NCBI RefSeq assembly: GCF_017948485.1
Contig: NZ_JAFFSX010000005.1
Coordinates: 372,001-436,000 of the forward strand
DNA length: 64,000 nt
Direction of reading: 5' to 3'
DNA from: Streptomyces sp. GESEQ-35
GTDB lineage: Bacteria; Actinomycetota; Actinomycetes; Streptomycetales; Streptomycetaceae
Translations under genes and position numbers: made by a program
Part shown: positions 40,407 through 48,707 of the stretch, piece after piece
How positions within the stretch are numbered: position 1 is the first letter of the stretch
How the letters are laid out: every line of letters begins with the position of its first letter
The notes under the pieces: model-generated
Told to the model about the DNA's origin: nothing
Databases searched by the model: none
Seen by the model: the letters and a program-made list of their open reading frames with translations, nothing else

Positions 40407-40534
40407 CGTTACGCTTCCTCCGAACCAGCGAAAGATGGGATGACTGCATGTACGCGTCATCGGTGCCAGTGCGTTTACGGTAGGACGTGTCGGAGTCTGT
40501 TGGAAGATGCGCGTTCGATTGTGTTGGGCCGTGC

Positions 40535-40873
40535 TCACATTTCCGAGAAGCGGCGTGCGAGGTCGCGCAACGAGGCCGCCGCACGCTCCGCGTCGTCCCG
40601 CGGAAGAGTGGAGCCCGCCATGGCACTCAGGCGCTCGATCTCCTCGGCCAGGCGCAGATGCTGCCGAGCGGCGTGTTCACGGCAGGGCAGGCAGGTCACG
40701 CTCTCCGGACGCGACGACGTCATCGCGTACGGCACACGCACACCGCATCCGGTGGTGACGGTGGCCGGGAGATCGGCTGCGAGACCGAAGGTGGCCGCCA
40801 GCATGTTGCGCGTGGCGGCACTGTCGCGCACCGCCTTCGCGTCGACGTGGATGTGGTCGCCCCGCCCGCTCAT
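40535..40873 (-). CDS. Small conserved protein with Cys cluster (zinc-ribbon-like)
   Basis: A 112-residue soluble protein; ATG 40873 has GAGGAG 5 bases upstream. The N-terminal half contains TTGCGVRVPYAMTSSRPESV followed by TCLPCREHA, three cysteines and a His spaced like a small zinc ribbon. The C-terminal half is a predicted helix pair rich in Arg/Glu/Ala (LRLAEEIERL, AASLRDLARRF). It may bind nucleic acid or a partner protein. I recall similar uncharacterised Streptomyces proteins; no function is known. Confidence 0.65.
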   Translation of the reverse strand: MSGRGDHIHVDAKAVRDSAATRNMLAATFGLAADLPATVTTGCGVRVPYAMTSSRPESVTCLPCREHAARQHLRLAEEIERLSAMAGSTLPRDDAERAAASLRDLARRFSEM

Positions 40874-40990
40874 CCGCTCTCCTCGTCGCAGCCGCCAAGC
40901 AGAGCATGCCAGGTCGGGCCGATGGAGCCTCAGTGGTTCCGTCGGGAAGCGTTGCGTGACCCCGGCCCGGTTCCCGCAGTTGAAACCGGC

Positions 40991-41311
40991 ATGAAGAAGC
41001 GCAGCATGCTCGCCATCGCCTCCCTTGCCACCGGTTTCGTCGTCGCGGCCGTCTCGCCGTCCCATGCCCACGAGGACGACCCGGCCCTTCCGCACGGTCC
41101 GGCCGCCCCCGACGGTCCGGCCGTGATCGACGGTCCGGCCGTTCTCCACGGTCCGGCTGTTCTCGGCAGCAATCCGGCCGTGGTCCACAGTCCGGCTGTT
41201 CTCGACGTCGACGAGACCATCGGCACCGTCGACCCGGTCCTCGCCAGGGAGTTCCGTATGGCGATGGATGACACTCCGCACGTGAAGAAGGGCAAGGGCA
41301 AGATCGGCTGA
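40991..41311 (+). CDS. Small secreted protein with tandem GPAV repeats
   Basis: A 106-residue protein: KKRSMLAIASLATGFVVAAV then SHAHEDD gives a signal peptide of about 26 residues. The mature protein starts with about seven short repeats of the form (D/H)GPAVxx (GPAAPDGPAVIDGPAVLHG, then GSNPAVVHSPAVLD), followed by an acidic part and a Lys/Gly-rich end (KKGKGKIG). The DNA shows matching 18-base repeats (CGGTCCGGCC/T). No family is recognised. Extracellular or wall-associated; role unknown. A strong terminator follows. Confidence 0.6.
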   Translation: MKKRSMLAIASLATGFVVAAVSPSHAHEDDPALPHGPAAPDGPAVIDGPAVLHGPAVLGSNPAVVHSPAVLDVDETIGTVDPVLAREFRMAMDDTPHVKKGKGKIG

Positions 41312-41331
41312 CGAGGCCGACCGCCGGAGCA

Positions 41332-41371
41332 CGGCGCCGGTGACCCCCGCTGTCGGGGTTCACCGGCGCCG
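41332..41371 (+). terminator. Strong hairpin terminator
   Basis: Arms GGCGCCGGTGA and TCACCGGCGCC pair perfectly; inside them CCCCG and CGGGG pair around CTGT, with one C/T mismatch between the blocks. It lies 21 bases after the repeat-protein stop and separates it from the NUDIX gene. Confidence 0.85.
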
Positions 41372-41456
41372 CCGTATCCGCGCCCTAAACGGGGGCTGGT
41401 TTTGGTGGCAGGGTGGAGCGGGCAAGCCACAGGGGGCCAACAGAAGAGGGGGAACC

Positions 41457-42497
41457 GTGATCGTCTGGATCAACGGTGCGTTCGGTGCGGGGAAGACCAC
41501 GACCGCACGGGAACTGATCGACCTGATCCCGAACAGCACGCTCTTCGACCCCGAGGTCATCGGCGGAGCACTGGCGCACCTGCTCCCGCCCAAGCACCTC
41601 GCCGAGGTCGGCGACTACCAGGATCTGCCGATCTGGCGGCGACTCGTGATCGACACGGCGGCCGCGCTGCTCGCCGAGCTCGGCGGGACCCTGGTGGTCC
41701 CGATGACCCTGCTGCGCCAGGACTACCGTGACGAGATCTTCGGTGGTCTCGCCGCACGCCGGATCAGTGTCCGGCATGTGCTGCTCGCCCCGGCTGAAAC
41801 GATCCTGCGGGAGCGAATAGCGGGACGGGAGGTCCCGCCCGACCTGCCCGACGGTGAGATGCGCGTACGGCAGTGGTCCCACGACCACATAGAGCCGTAC
41901 CGCGCGGCCCTCGCCTCCTGGCTCACCGCCGACGCCCACCCCGTCGACACCGGCGCTCTCACCCCGTACGAGACCGCGGTTCGCATCGCCGACGCGGTCA
42001 GCAGCGGCACCGTCCCCGTCTGCGACATCGTGCAGACCCCGGAGCCCACCGCCGAGACGGTCGCCGCAGGTGTCCTCCTCTTCGACGAACACGACCGGGT
42101 GCTGCTGGTCGACCCCACCTACAAGGCCGGCTGGGAGTTCCCGGGCGGTGTCGTCGAAGCCGGCGAGGCGCCCGCCCGCGCGGGCATGCGCGAGGTCGCC
42201 GAGGAGACCGGGATCCGGCTCGACGACGTACCCCGGCTGCTCGTCGTGGACTGGGAACCGCCCGCACCGCCCGGCTTCGGCGGCCTGCGCCTTCTCTACG
42301 ACGGCGGCCGCCTCGACTCCACCGACGCCGACCGGCTTCTGCTGCCCGGCCCCGAACTGCGCGACTGGTGCTTCGCCACCGAGGCGGAAGCCGCCGACCT
42401 CCTGCCGCCCGTCCGCTACGAGCGGCTGAGGTGGGCATTGCGGGCACGCGAACGCGGGGCGGCGCTGTATCTGGAAGGCGGGATCCCCACGCCGTGA
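41457..42497 (+). CDS. P-loop kinase-NUDIX fusion protein
   Basis: A 346-residue two-domain protein. Residues 1-185 form an AAA/adenylylsulfate-kinase-like P-loop domain with Walker A NGAFGAGKTTTA at the start and a LLAPAETILRERIAGR lid-like helix. Residues 200-335 form a NUDIX hydrolase with the complete box (GGVVEAGEAPARAGMREVAEETGI in outline, GX5EX7REUXEEXGU). GTG 41457 has a purine-rich AGAGGGGG just before it. The two domains suggest phosphorylation and hydrolysis of a nucleotide-like substrate by one protein. Substrate unknown. Confidence 0.8.
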   Translation: MIVWINGAFGAGKTTTARELIDLIPNSTLFDPEVIGGALAHLLPPKHLAEVGDYQDLPIWRRLVIDTAAALLAELGGTLVVPMTLLRQDYRDEIFGGLAARRISVRHVLLAPAETILRERIAGREVPPDLPDGEMRVRQWSHDHIEPYRAALASWLTADAHPVDTGALTPYETAVRIADAVSSGTVPVCDIVQTPEPTAETVAAGVLLFDEHDRVLLVDPTYKAGWEFPGGVVEAGEAPARAGMREVAEETGIRLDDVPRLLVVDWEPPAPPGFGGLRLLYDGGRLDSTDADRLLLPGPELRDWCFATEAEAADLLPPVRYERLRWALRARERGAALYLEGGIPTP

Positions 42498-42507
42498 CCC
42501 TGCGTCG

Positions 42508-43548
42508 TCACGCGTTCGTGGTGAGCGCCGTCCGGAGTGCCTCGTACGGAAGCGGCGTCTCCCGGCTCTCGTCCTGGAGCCGCCCGATGAAGTCCGCCAT
42601 CACCGCGGCCGTCTGCGCATGCCGGGCCACGATCCGCGCCGCGACCGGCGGCAGCCCCTCCGGCGGAGCGCCCCCGGCACACGCACGCATGAAGGCATCA
42701 CGCTCCTTGCTGCCGCAGCCCCGCAGGGTGCTGACGAGCCAGTTCGCGAGATACCCGGAGGCGTACGCGCGGTCGTAGTCACGGTGCCGGTCGTAGAAGT
42801 CCCTCTCCTCAGGGGTGAGTCGGAAGCGGGAGGAGAGGGCGAGGCCGTAGTCGGCGAGGTAGAGGCGGTGGCCGTCCGTGAGGAAGTTGGTGAAGTGGGT
42901 GTCCAGGTGCAGGAGTTCCTGGCCCCGCAGGAAGGTGATGACGGCCTCGATCTCGCTCTCCACGAACGCGCAGGCCGTGTCGTCCCTGGTGAGTTGCTCG
43001 GCGAGCCAGTCGTGCAGCGTGTACGGCACGTACTCCAGGAACAGCGTCAGGCTCGCGGTAGCGGACGCCAGTGCCTCGATCCGCGCCCGCACCTGCTCGG
43101 CGCCGCGCCGATAGGAGGCGACGGCCCGCTCCACGTCGGCCAGTTCCTCCGGGAGCGGCTGGACCGCATCGGGCAGCACCCGCCAGTGGTGGAGCAGCGG
43201 GAACCCCGCGAACCGGCCCGCCACCACCCAGTTCGTCGTCATCTCGTGGGCAGCCAGCTCCCGCCAGGCCCCGAACCCCGGGCCCCCGATGTTGTACTGG
43301 CAGTGGGACGGCAGCCCGAAGAGGTTCGCGGTGGAGCGGACGTTCGCCGGACGCAGCTCCAGCTCCGTGAGCGGCACCCGCTTCACGAAGACACGGCGGC
43401 CGGCGACCTCTGCGATCGCGCCGCGTCCGCCGATGCCCGTGGTGACGGAGGTGCTCGCCGCCACCAGCTCGGCGAGTTCGCGGTCGCTGAGGAGGGCCAG
43501 GAAGGTCGCGATGTCACTGTGCGCGGCGAGCCGCGCGGTCGTGGACAC
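42508..43548 (-). CDS. Protein kinase-fold phosphotransferase
   Basis: A 346-residue kinase-fold protein. The beta-3 Lys is in RRVFVKRVPL, the catalytic loop is HLDTHFTNFL (HxDxxxxN), and ADYGLALS replaces DFG, as in small-molecule or eukaryote-like kinases. It has no membrane helix. The GTG at 43548 is 11 bases after the stop of the M20 peptidase gene upstream, so both are likely one transcript. Substrate unknown. Its tail ends 11 bases from the NUDIX fusion's stop. Confidence 0.75.
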   Translation of the reverse strand: MSTTARLAAHSDIATFLALLSDRELAELVAASTSVTTGIGGRGAIAEVAGRRVFVKRVPLTELELRPANVRSTANLFGLPSHCQYNIGGPGFGAWRELAAHEMTTNWVVAGRFAGFPLLHHWRVLPDAVQPLPEELADVERAVASYRRGAEQVRARIEALASATASLTLFLEYVPYTLHDWLAEQLTRDDTACAFVESEIEAVITFLRGQELLHLDTHFTNFLTDGHRLYLADYGLALSSRFRLTPEERDFYDRHRDYDRAYASGYLANWLVSTLRGCGSKERDAFMRACAGGAPPEGLPPVAARIVARHAQTAAVMADFIGRLQDESRETPLPYEALRTALTTNA

Positions 43549-43559
43549 GGCCCGGTGGG

Positions 43560-44915
43560 TCAGTTGCCCGCGTAGTTGCGCAGGAACAGCGCCTCCGCCA
43601 CCGAGAGCCGCTCCAACTCCCGCGGCGACACGCTCTCGTTCACCGCGTGGATCTGGGCCTCCGGCTCGCTCAGGCCGATGAGCAGGATCTCCGCGCTCGG
43701 GTAGAGAGCGGCGAGCGTGTTGCACAGGGGAATGGAGCCGCCCTGGCCGGCGTACTGCATCTCCTGGCCGGGGTACGCGACCGCCATCGCCTCGGCCATC
43801 GCCGCGTAGGCCGGGCTGGTCGTGTCGGCGCTGAACGCCTGACCCTGGCCGATCTGCTCGGTCCGCACCCGGGCGCCCCACGGCGTGTGCGCCTCCAGGT
43901 GGGCCTGGAGCAGCTTGGTCGCCTCGGTCGCGTCCACGCCCGGCGGCACCCGGAGGCTGACCAGCGCGCGGGCGCTCGCCTGCACGGACGGGGTGGCGCC
44001 GACGACCGGCGGGCAGTCGATGCCGAGGACCGTCACAGCAGGGCGCGCCCAGATACGGTCGGCGACCGCGCCCGAGCCGATCAGCTCGACGCCGTCGAGG
44101 ACCTTGGCGTCCTTGCGGAACTGCTCCTCGTCGTAACTCAGCCCGTCCCACGACTTCTCGTCGATGAGCCCGTCGACCGTCGTCGAACCGTCCTCGGCAC
44201 GCAGCGAGTCCAGTACGCGGATCAGCGCGCCCAGCGCGTCGGGTGCGGCGCCGCCGAACTGGCCCGAGTGCAGGTTGCCTTCGAGCGTGTCTATCCGGAC
44301 GCGGACGAGCGTCATGCCGCGCAGGGTCGCGGTGACCGTCGGCAGGCCGACGCGGAAGTTGCCCGCGTCGCCGATGACGATGGTGTCGGCCTCCAGGAGG
44401 TCCAGGTGCTCCTCGGCGTACCGCTCCAGGCCGCCGGTGCCCATCTCCTCGGACCCCTCCGCGATCACCTTCACGTGCACCGGCACGCCGCCGTTCGCCT
44501 TGAGGGCGCGCAGCGCGAGCAGGTGCATGATCACGCCGCCCTTGCAGTCGGCGGCGCCACGGCCGTACCAGCGGCCGTCCCGCTCGGTGAGTTCGAAGGG
44601 CGGGGTGGTCCAGGCGGCCTCGTCCAGCGGCGGCTGCACGTCGTAGTGGGCGTAGAGCAGGACCGTCTTCGCGCCCTCGGGGCCGGGCAGGTAGCCGTAC
44701 ACCGACTGCGTGCCGTCGGGGGTGTCGAGCAGGGCCACGTCCTGGAAGCCCTCGGTGCGCAGCGCGTCGGCGACCCAGTTCGCGGCGCCCTCGCTCTCGC
44801 TCTTCGGGAACTGGTCGAAGTCCGCCACCGACTTGAACGCCACCAGTTCGGTGAGCTCCGCCCGCGCCTTCGGCATCAGGGAGGCGACGGTCTCGGCGAC
44901 CGGATTCGACGACAT
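43560..44915 (-). CDS. M20-family dipeptidase (metallopeptidase)
   Basis: A 451-residue cytosolic peptidase/deacetylase. Di-zinc ligands appear in order: YAHYDVQPP (His), GRGAADCKGG (Asp), EGSEEMGTGG (Glu pair including the catalytic base), VIGDAG and HAVNESV (late His). The dimerisation domain is inserted between them with NLHSGQFGG. ATG 44915 has AAGGAG 7 bases upstream; a GTG two codons earlier lies too close to it. It probably cleaves dipeptides such as carnosine-like or Xaa-His substrates. Confidence 0.9.
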   Translation of the reverse strand: MSSNPVAETVASLMPKARAELTELVAFKSVADFDQFPKSESEGAANWVADALRTEGFQDVALLDTPDGTQSVYGYLPGPEGAKTVLLYAHYDVQPPLDEAAWTTPPFELTERDGRWYGRGAADCKGGVIMHLLALRALKANGGVPVHVKVIAEGSEEMGTGGLERYAEEHLDLLEADTIVIGDAGNFRVGLPTVTATLRGMTLVRVRIDTLEGNLHSGQFGGAAPDALGALIRVLDSLRAEDGSTTVDGLIDEKSWDGLSYDEEQFRKDAKVLDGVELIGSGAVADRIWARPAVTVLGIDCPPVVGATPSVQASARALVSLRVPPGVDATEATKLLQAHLEAHTPWGARVRTEQIGQGQAFSADTTSPAYAAMAEAMAVAYPGQEMQYAGQGGSIPLCNTLAALYPSAEILLIGLSEPEAQIHAVNESVSPRELERLSVAEALFLRNYAGN

Positions 44916-45048
44916 GGGCACGCTCCTTGTGGGTGCGACGTTGTGACGAGTAAGTGCTGTGATCCTCCCACAGCGGACTGTGGCGAAAGCCGCCGTAGGA
45001 TGCGGGAGACAGGTGCGGCAGCGGCTTGATCAGGAGCAGTAGACCATC

Positions 45049-46290
45049 GTGAGCAGCGAGAACTCTTCGGCGAACGACGTGCAGCAGGTGTGGGACGTCG
45101 TCGTGGTGGGCGCGGGACCCGCGGGGGCCTCGGCCGCGTATGCGGCGGCGGTCGCGGGGCGACGCGTCCTGTTGCTGGAGAAGGCCGAGCTGCCGCGCTA
45201 CAAGACATGCGGCGGCGGCATCATCGGCCCCTCGCGCGACTCCCTGCCGCCCGGCTTCGAGCTGCCGCTGCGGGACCGGGTGCACGCGGTCACGTTCTCC
45301 AACAACGGACGTTTCACGCGTACGCGCCGCTCCAGGCAGATGCTGTTCGGCCTGATCAACCGGCCCGAGTTCGACCAGCAGCTCGTCGAGCACGCGCAGA
45401 AGGCGGGCGCCGAGCTGCGTACGGGCGTCACGGTGGCGCGGGTCGAGCAGCACGGCTCGGCGGTGCCGGACCGGCGCACGGTCGCCGTCGTCCTCCAGGG
45501 CGGTGAGACGCTGCTCGCGCGCGCGGTCGTCGGGGCCGACGGCAGCGCCAGCCGCATAGGCGCGCACGTCGGGGTGAAGGTCGACCAGGTGGATCTGGGC
45601 CTGGAGGCGGAGATCCCGGTGCCGGAGACGGTCGCCGAGGACTGGAAGGGGCGGGTGCTCATCGACTGGGGGCCCATGCCCGGGAGTTACGGGTGGGTGT
45701 TTCCCAAGGGGGACACGCTGACGGTCGGGGTCATCTCGGCGCGGGGCGAAGGCGCGGCGACGAAGCGGTATCTGGAGGACTTCGTCGGGCGGCTGGGGCT
45801 CGCCGGATTCGAACCCAGCATCTCCTCCGGCCACCTGACGCGCTGCCGTGCCGATGACTCGCCTCTGTCACGCGGGCGGGTGCTGGTGTGCGGGGACGCG
45901 GCGGGGCTGCTCGAGCCGTGGACGCGCGAGGGCATCTCGTTCGCGCTGCGGTCGGGGCGGCTCGCGGGGGAGTGGGCGGTACGGATCGGCGAGGCGAACG
46001 ACGCGGTGGACGCCCGGCGCCAGGCCCTGAACTACGCGTTCGCCATCAAGGCGGGCCTGGGTGTGGAGATGGCGGTCGGCAAGCGGCTGCTGACCCTGTT
46101 CGAGCGGCGCCCCGGGCTCTTCCACGCGGCGCTGTCCGGTTTCCGGCCGGCCTGGAAGGCCTTCGCGGACATCACGCGTGGCTCGACGTCCCTCGGCGAG
46201 CTCGTCCGCTCGCATCCGATGGCCCAGCGCGCCCTGACCGCGCTGGACCGCCGCCCCGTCGGCGGCGAGGCCGGTGACGTCAGCTCGTGA
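45049..46290 (+). CDS. Geranylgeranyl reductase-family flavoprotein
   Basis: A 413-residue FAD oxidoreductase: dinucleotide loop WDVVVVGAGPAGASAAYAAA, the family block LPRYKTCGGGIIGPS and the flavin GD motif GRVLVCGDAAGLLEPWTREGI. Family members reduce isoprenoid chains of menaquinone, lipids or terpenoids. The C-terminal 90 residues are helical and basic, as in other actinobacterial members. Its 3' end overlaps the deazaflavin reductase gene by 11 bases. Confidence 0.9.
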   Translation: MSSENSSANDVQQVWDVVVVGAGPAGASAAYAAAVAGRRVLLLEKAELPRYKTCGGGIIGPSRDSLPPGFELPLRDRVHAVTFSNNGRFTRTRRSRQMLFGLINRPEFDQQLVEHAQKAGAELRTGVTVARVEQHGSAVPDRRTVAVVLQGGETLLARAVVGADGSASRIGAHVGVKVDQVDLGLEAEIPVPETVAEDWKGRVLIDWGPMPGSYGWVFPKGDTLTVGVISARGEGAATKRYLEDFVGRLGLAGFEPSISSGHLTRCRADDSPLSRGRVLVCGDAAGLLEPWTREGISFALRSGRLAGEWAVRIGEANDAVDARRQALNYAFAIKAGLGVEMAVGKRLLTLFERRPGLFHAALSGFRPAWKAFADITRGSTSLGELVRSHPMAQRALTALDRRPVGGEAGDVSS

Positions 46291-46735
46291 CCGTGATCCG
46301 GAACACCGGGTGGTCGGGGGCGATGCGACGCAGCTCCTCGTCGGACGAGTCGGGGCCGACACCCTTGAAGAACACGCCGACCTCGGCCTTCCAGCGCTTG
46401 AGGTAGGCGCGCAGCAGCGGGGCCTTGTCGTCGTCGGCGACCTCGGTCGCCGTGAACGTCTCCGCGTTCTTGCCGAGCCGCAGCTCGCCGCCGCCCGCGG
46501 CCCGCATGTTGTGCGTCCACTGGACGTGACCGCGGGGCGCCACCAGGTACTGCGTGCCGTCCACGGTGAGCAGGTTGACCGGTGTCGTGCGCCACTCGCC
46601 GCTCTTGCGGCCGCGGACGGCCAGGACCCGGGAGCCCCAGACGCTGACGCCGCGGCGCGTCATCCATGCCACGGAACGGTTGAAGACGTTGACCGTGAAC
46701 CAGCCGGGCTTCTGGACGTGGGTGGACATGGACAT
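46280..46735 (-). CDS. Deazaflavin (F420)-dependent nitroreductase-like protein
   Basis: A 151-residue split-barrel protein of the Ddn/FDOR-A family. The core is VLAVRGRKSGEWRTTPVNLL and YLVAPRGHVQWTHNMRAAGG, where the GRKSG...RTTP and WxxNxRA blocks contact the F420 phosphate and substrate. It would reduce quinones, nitro compounds or enones. It is divergent from a TetR gene and the gap holds four copies of an operator-like element. Confidence 0.85.
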   Translation of the reverse strand: MSMSTHVQKPGWFTVNVFNRSVAWMTRRGVSVWGSRVLAVRGRKSGEWRTTPVNLLTVDGTQYLVAPRGHVQWTHNMRAAGGGELRLGKNAETFTATEVADDDKAPLLRAYLKRWKAEVGVFFKGVGPDSSDEELRRIAPDHPVFRITVTS

Positions 46736-46778
46736 CGGGGACCCCCATCGATGGTGGAAGAGCGGCGCTCGCTTTTGT

Positions 46779-46883
46779 GAGCACTGCTCTCGATGCTGGT
46801 GAAAGTGTGCCCGAGATCAGTGATCCAAAGCAAGAGCACTGCTCTCTTTTGAGTTCACTGCTCGCGTTTGTGTGCAGTGCTCC
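46779..46883. promoter_or_regulatory. Array of four TetR-type operator copies
   Basis: A perfect palindrome AGAGCACTGCTCT is at 46833-46845. Related copies are at 46779-46789 (GAGCACTGCTC, also palindromic), about 46851-46863 (with CACTGCTC) and 46871-46883 (TGTGCAGTGCTCC). The last three are centred 19 bases apart (46839, 46858, 46877). They lie between the divergent reductase and tetR genes. Confidence 0.7.
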
Positions 46884-46906
46884 AAAAACATGGAACACTC
46901 CTTCGT

Positions 46907-47623
46907 ATGAGTACCGCACAAGGAGCCCGCGCCCGAGCCAGGATCGAGGTCACCGCCGCCATTAAGGACGAGGCGCGCAAACAGCTCGCGGCCGAAGGCG
47001 CCGCCAAGCTCTCGCTGCGGGCCGTTGCCCGCGCACTCGGCATGGCCTCCTCCGCGCTCTACCGCTACTTCCCCAGCCGCGACGACCTGCTCACCGCCCT
47101 CATCATCGACGCCTACAACTCCGTGGGCCAGAGCGCGGAAGCGGCGCACGAGAAAGCCGCGGACGCCGGGCCCGCCCAGCGCTGGGTCGCGGTGTGCGAG
47201 GCGGTACGCGCCTGGGGGCTCGGGCATCCGCACGAGTACGCGCTGATCTACGGCTCGCCGGTCCCCGGCTACACCGCACCCGACGACACCGTCCCCGCCG
47301 CCTCCCGGGTCGGCCTCCTCCTCATCGGCATCGTCCGCGACGCGCACCAGGGCCTCGGCCTGGCCAGGCCGCCGCTGCCCGCCGAACTGCGCCCCGAGGC
47401 GGTACGGATGACGGCCGACCTCGCGCCCGACCTGCCGCCCGAGACGGTGACGGCGCTCGTCGCGGCCTGGGCGCAGCTGTACGGGCTGGTCGGGTTCGAG
47501 CTGTTCGGTCAGTTCCACCGGGTCGTGGAGGACCGCGAGACGTTCTTCCGGCATGCCGTGGCTCAACTCGCTCACGGCGTGGGCCTGGTGTATCCGCAGC
47601 AGGGCCGCGCCACGGCCCGCTGA
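46907..47623 (+). CDS. TetR-family regulator
   Basis: A 238-residue regulator. The HTH is KLSLRAVARALGMASSALYRYFPSRDDLL and the ligand domain (TetR_C with WAQLYGLVGFELFGQF) follows. It is divergent from the deazaflavin reductase. The four operator copies directly before its ATG suggest that it controls both itself and the reductase, with cooperative binding. Confidence 0.9.
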   Translation: MSTAQGARARARIEVTAAIKDEARKQLAAEGAAKLSLRAVARALGMASSALYRYFPSRDDLLTALIIDAYNSVGQSAEAAHEKAADAGPAQRWVAVCEAVRAWGLGHPHEYALIYGSPVPGYTAPDDTVPAASRVGLLLIGIVRDAHQGLGLARPPLPAELRPEAVRMTADLAPDLPPETVTALVAAWAQLYGLVGFELFGQFHRVVEDRETFFRHAVAQLAHGVGLVYPQQGRATAR

Positions 47624-47672
47624 GCGCTCCGCGGGGTGCCGTGATGGGTCGTCGGTCGCCTGCGGGTCCGTT

Positions 47673-47751
47673 GTGGCTGGTCGCGCCCACGCGGCGGAGC
47701 CGCACATTGATACAGCCCCGCGCCCCTTTGGGGCGCTGCGGAACCGCATAC
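47673..47751. repeat. Dispersed repeat (copy C, full form)
   Basis: Starts GTGGCTGGTCGCGCCCACGC, continues GGCGGAGCCGCACATTGATA and ends GCGCCCCTTTGGGGCGC then GAACCGCAT. Parts recur at 7385-7418, 17855-17915 and, inverted, at 53137-53252. It lies between convergent tetR and SARP genes. Confidence 0.7.
47720..47736. terminator. Hairpin terminator inside repeat copy C
   Basis: GCGCCCC-TTT-GGGGCGC is a perfect 7-bp stem between convergent genes, equivalent to the hairpin at 17893-17910. Confidence 0.7.
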
Positions 47752-47777
47752 GACTTCGCCCGGCCCGCTCAGGGGAT

Positions 47778-48599
47778 CTACGGCACCGGTACCACGGGCG
47801 ACGGCAGCAACACCGGGTCCTGGCGCAGGATCCGCTCGTGCAGCGACCGCAGTGCGGGCCCCGGATCCGCGCCCATCGCCTCGGCGAGCCGCTGCCGCGC
47901 CCCCTCGTACGCCGTGAGCGCGTCCGTCGGCCGGCCGGTGCGGCACAGCGCCAGCATCAGCAACTCGACGAGGCGTTCGCGCAGGGGGTGTGCCGCCACG
48001 AGCCGGACGAGTTCATGGACGTACTCGAAGGACTGGCCGAGTTCGATCGCTCCGGCCAGCCGGGCCTCGAGGACGGTGAGCCGTTTCTCGGCCCAGCGCA
48101 GCCGTTCCGCCGCCAGGTAAGGCGCCTGTAGGCCTTCGGCGAAATCGCCGCGCCACAACTCCTCGGCACGCCGGGCCAGTTCACCGGCCCGGCGCAGCTC
48201 GCCCGCGTCCCGCGCGGCCAGCGCCTCGTCCACCAGGCGGCGCCGCTCCCGCAGGTCGTCGGCCCCGGCGCCGGTGAGCAGATATCCGGTGCCGGTCCAC
48301 GACAGTTCAGGCCCGTCCCCGAGCGCACGGCGCAGCCCGGAGACGTACTTCTGCACCAGGTTGCGCACATGCACCGGCGGCGTCCCGCCCCACACGGCCT
48401 CGACCAGGCCGTCGTAGGACAAGGGGCGCCCCTCCTGGAGCAACAGTACGGCGAGTACCGCGCGTTGCTTGGGTGGGCCGAGCGGGATCTCCACACCGTC
48501 GCGCAACGCGCGCAGCGGGCCGAGCAGTTCGAAACGCAGGGCGGGTGAGGCCGCCGCGAGCGCCATGTGCGGGCCGTGCGCAGTCCCCGTTGTCCCCAT
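47778..48599 (-). CDS. SARP/AfsR-type regulator (HTH plus BTAD)
   Basis: A 273-residue regulator with the OmpR-like DNA-binding domain (RFELLGPLRALRDGVEIPLGPPKQRAVLAVLLL in outline, then SYDGLVEAVWGGTPP...LVQKYVSGLRRAL) followed by a bacterial transcriptional-activation domain of TPR-like helices (YLAAERLRWAEKRLTVLEARL...LMLALCRTGRPTDALTAYEGAR). SARPs activate antibiotic-cluster or transport genes at direct heptamer repeats. It is divergent from an MMPL exporter, its likely target. The start may instead be an ATG at 48566. Confidence 0.9.
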   Translation of the reverse strand: MGTTGTAHGPHMALAAASPALRFELLGPLRALRDGVEIPLGPPKQRAVLAVLLLQEGRPLSYDGLVEAVWGGTPPVHVRNLVQKYVSGLRRALGDGPELSWTGTGYLLTGAGADDLRERRRLVDEALAARDAGELRRAGELARRAEELWRGDFAEGLQAPYLAAERLRWAEKRLTVLEARLAGAIELGQSFEYVHELVRLVAAHPLRERLVELLMLALCRTGRPTDALTAYEGARQRLAEAMGADPGPALRSLHERILRQDPVLLPSPVVPVP

Positions 48600-48707
48600 G
48601 TGCCGAGCCTAACGCGGACCCTGTCTTCCAGCGGATCTTCCAGCGGGCCTTCCAGCGCCCCGGCCGACGGTGATCGAGCACACCAGCCCCCGCAGAAAGG
48701 TGACTTC

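Noticed and set aside
42508..45834. A 1108-codon minus-strand frame spanning three genes
   Set aside because: Only its last 346 codons match a recognisable protein (kinase fold, from GTG 43548). The rest is antisense or out-of-frame to the M20 peptidase and the flavoprotein genes and has the Arg/Pro/Gly-rich look of high-GC noise.
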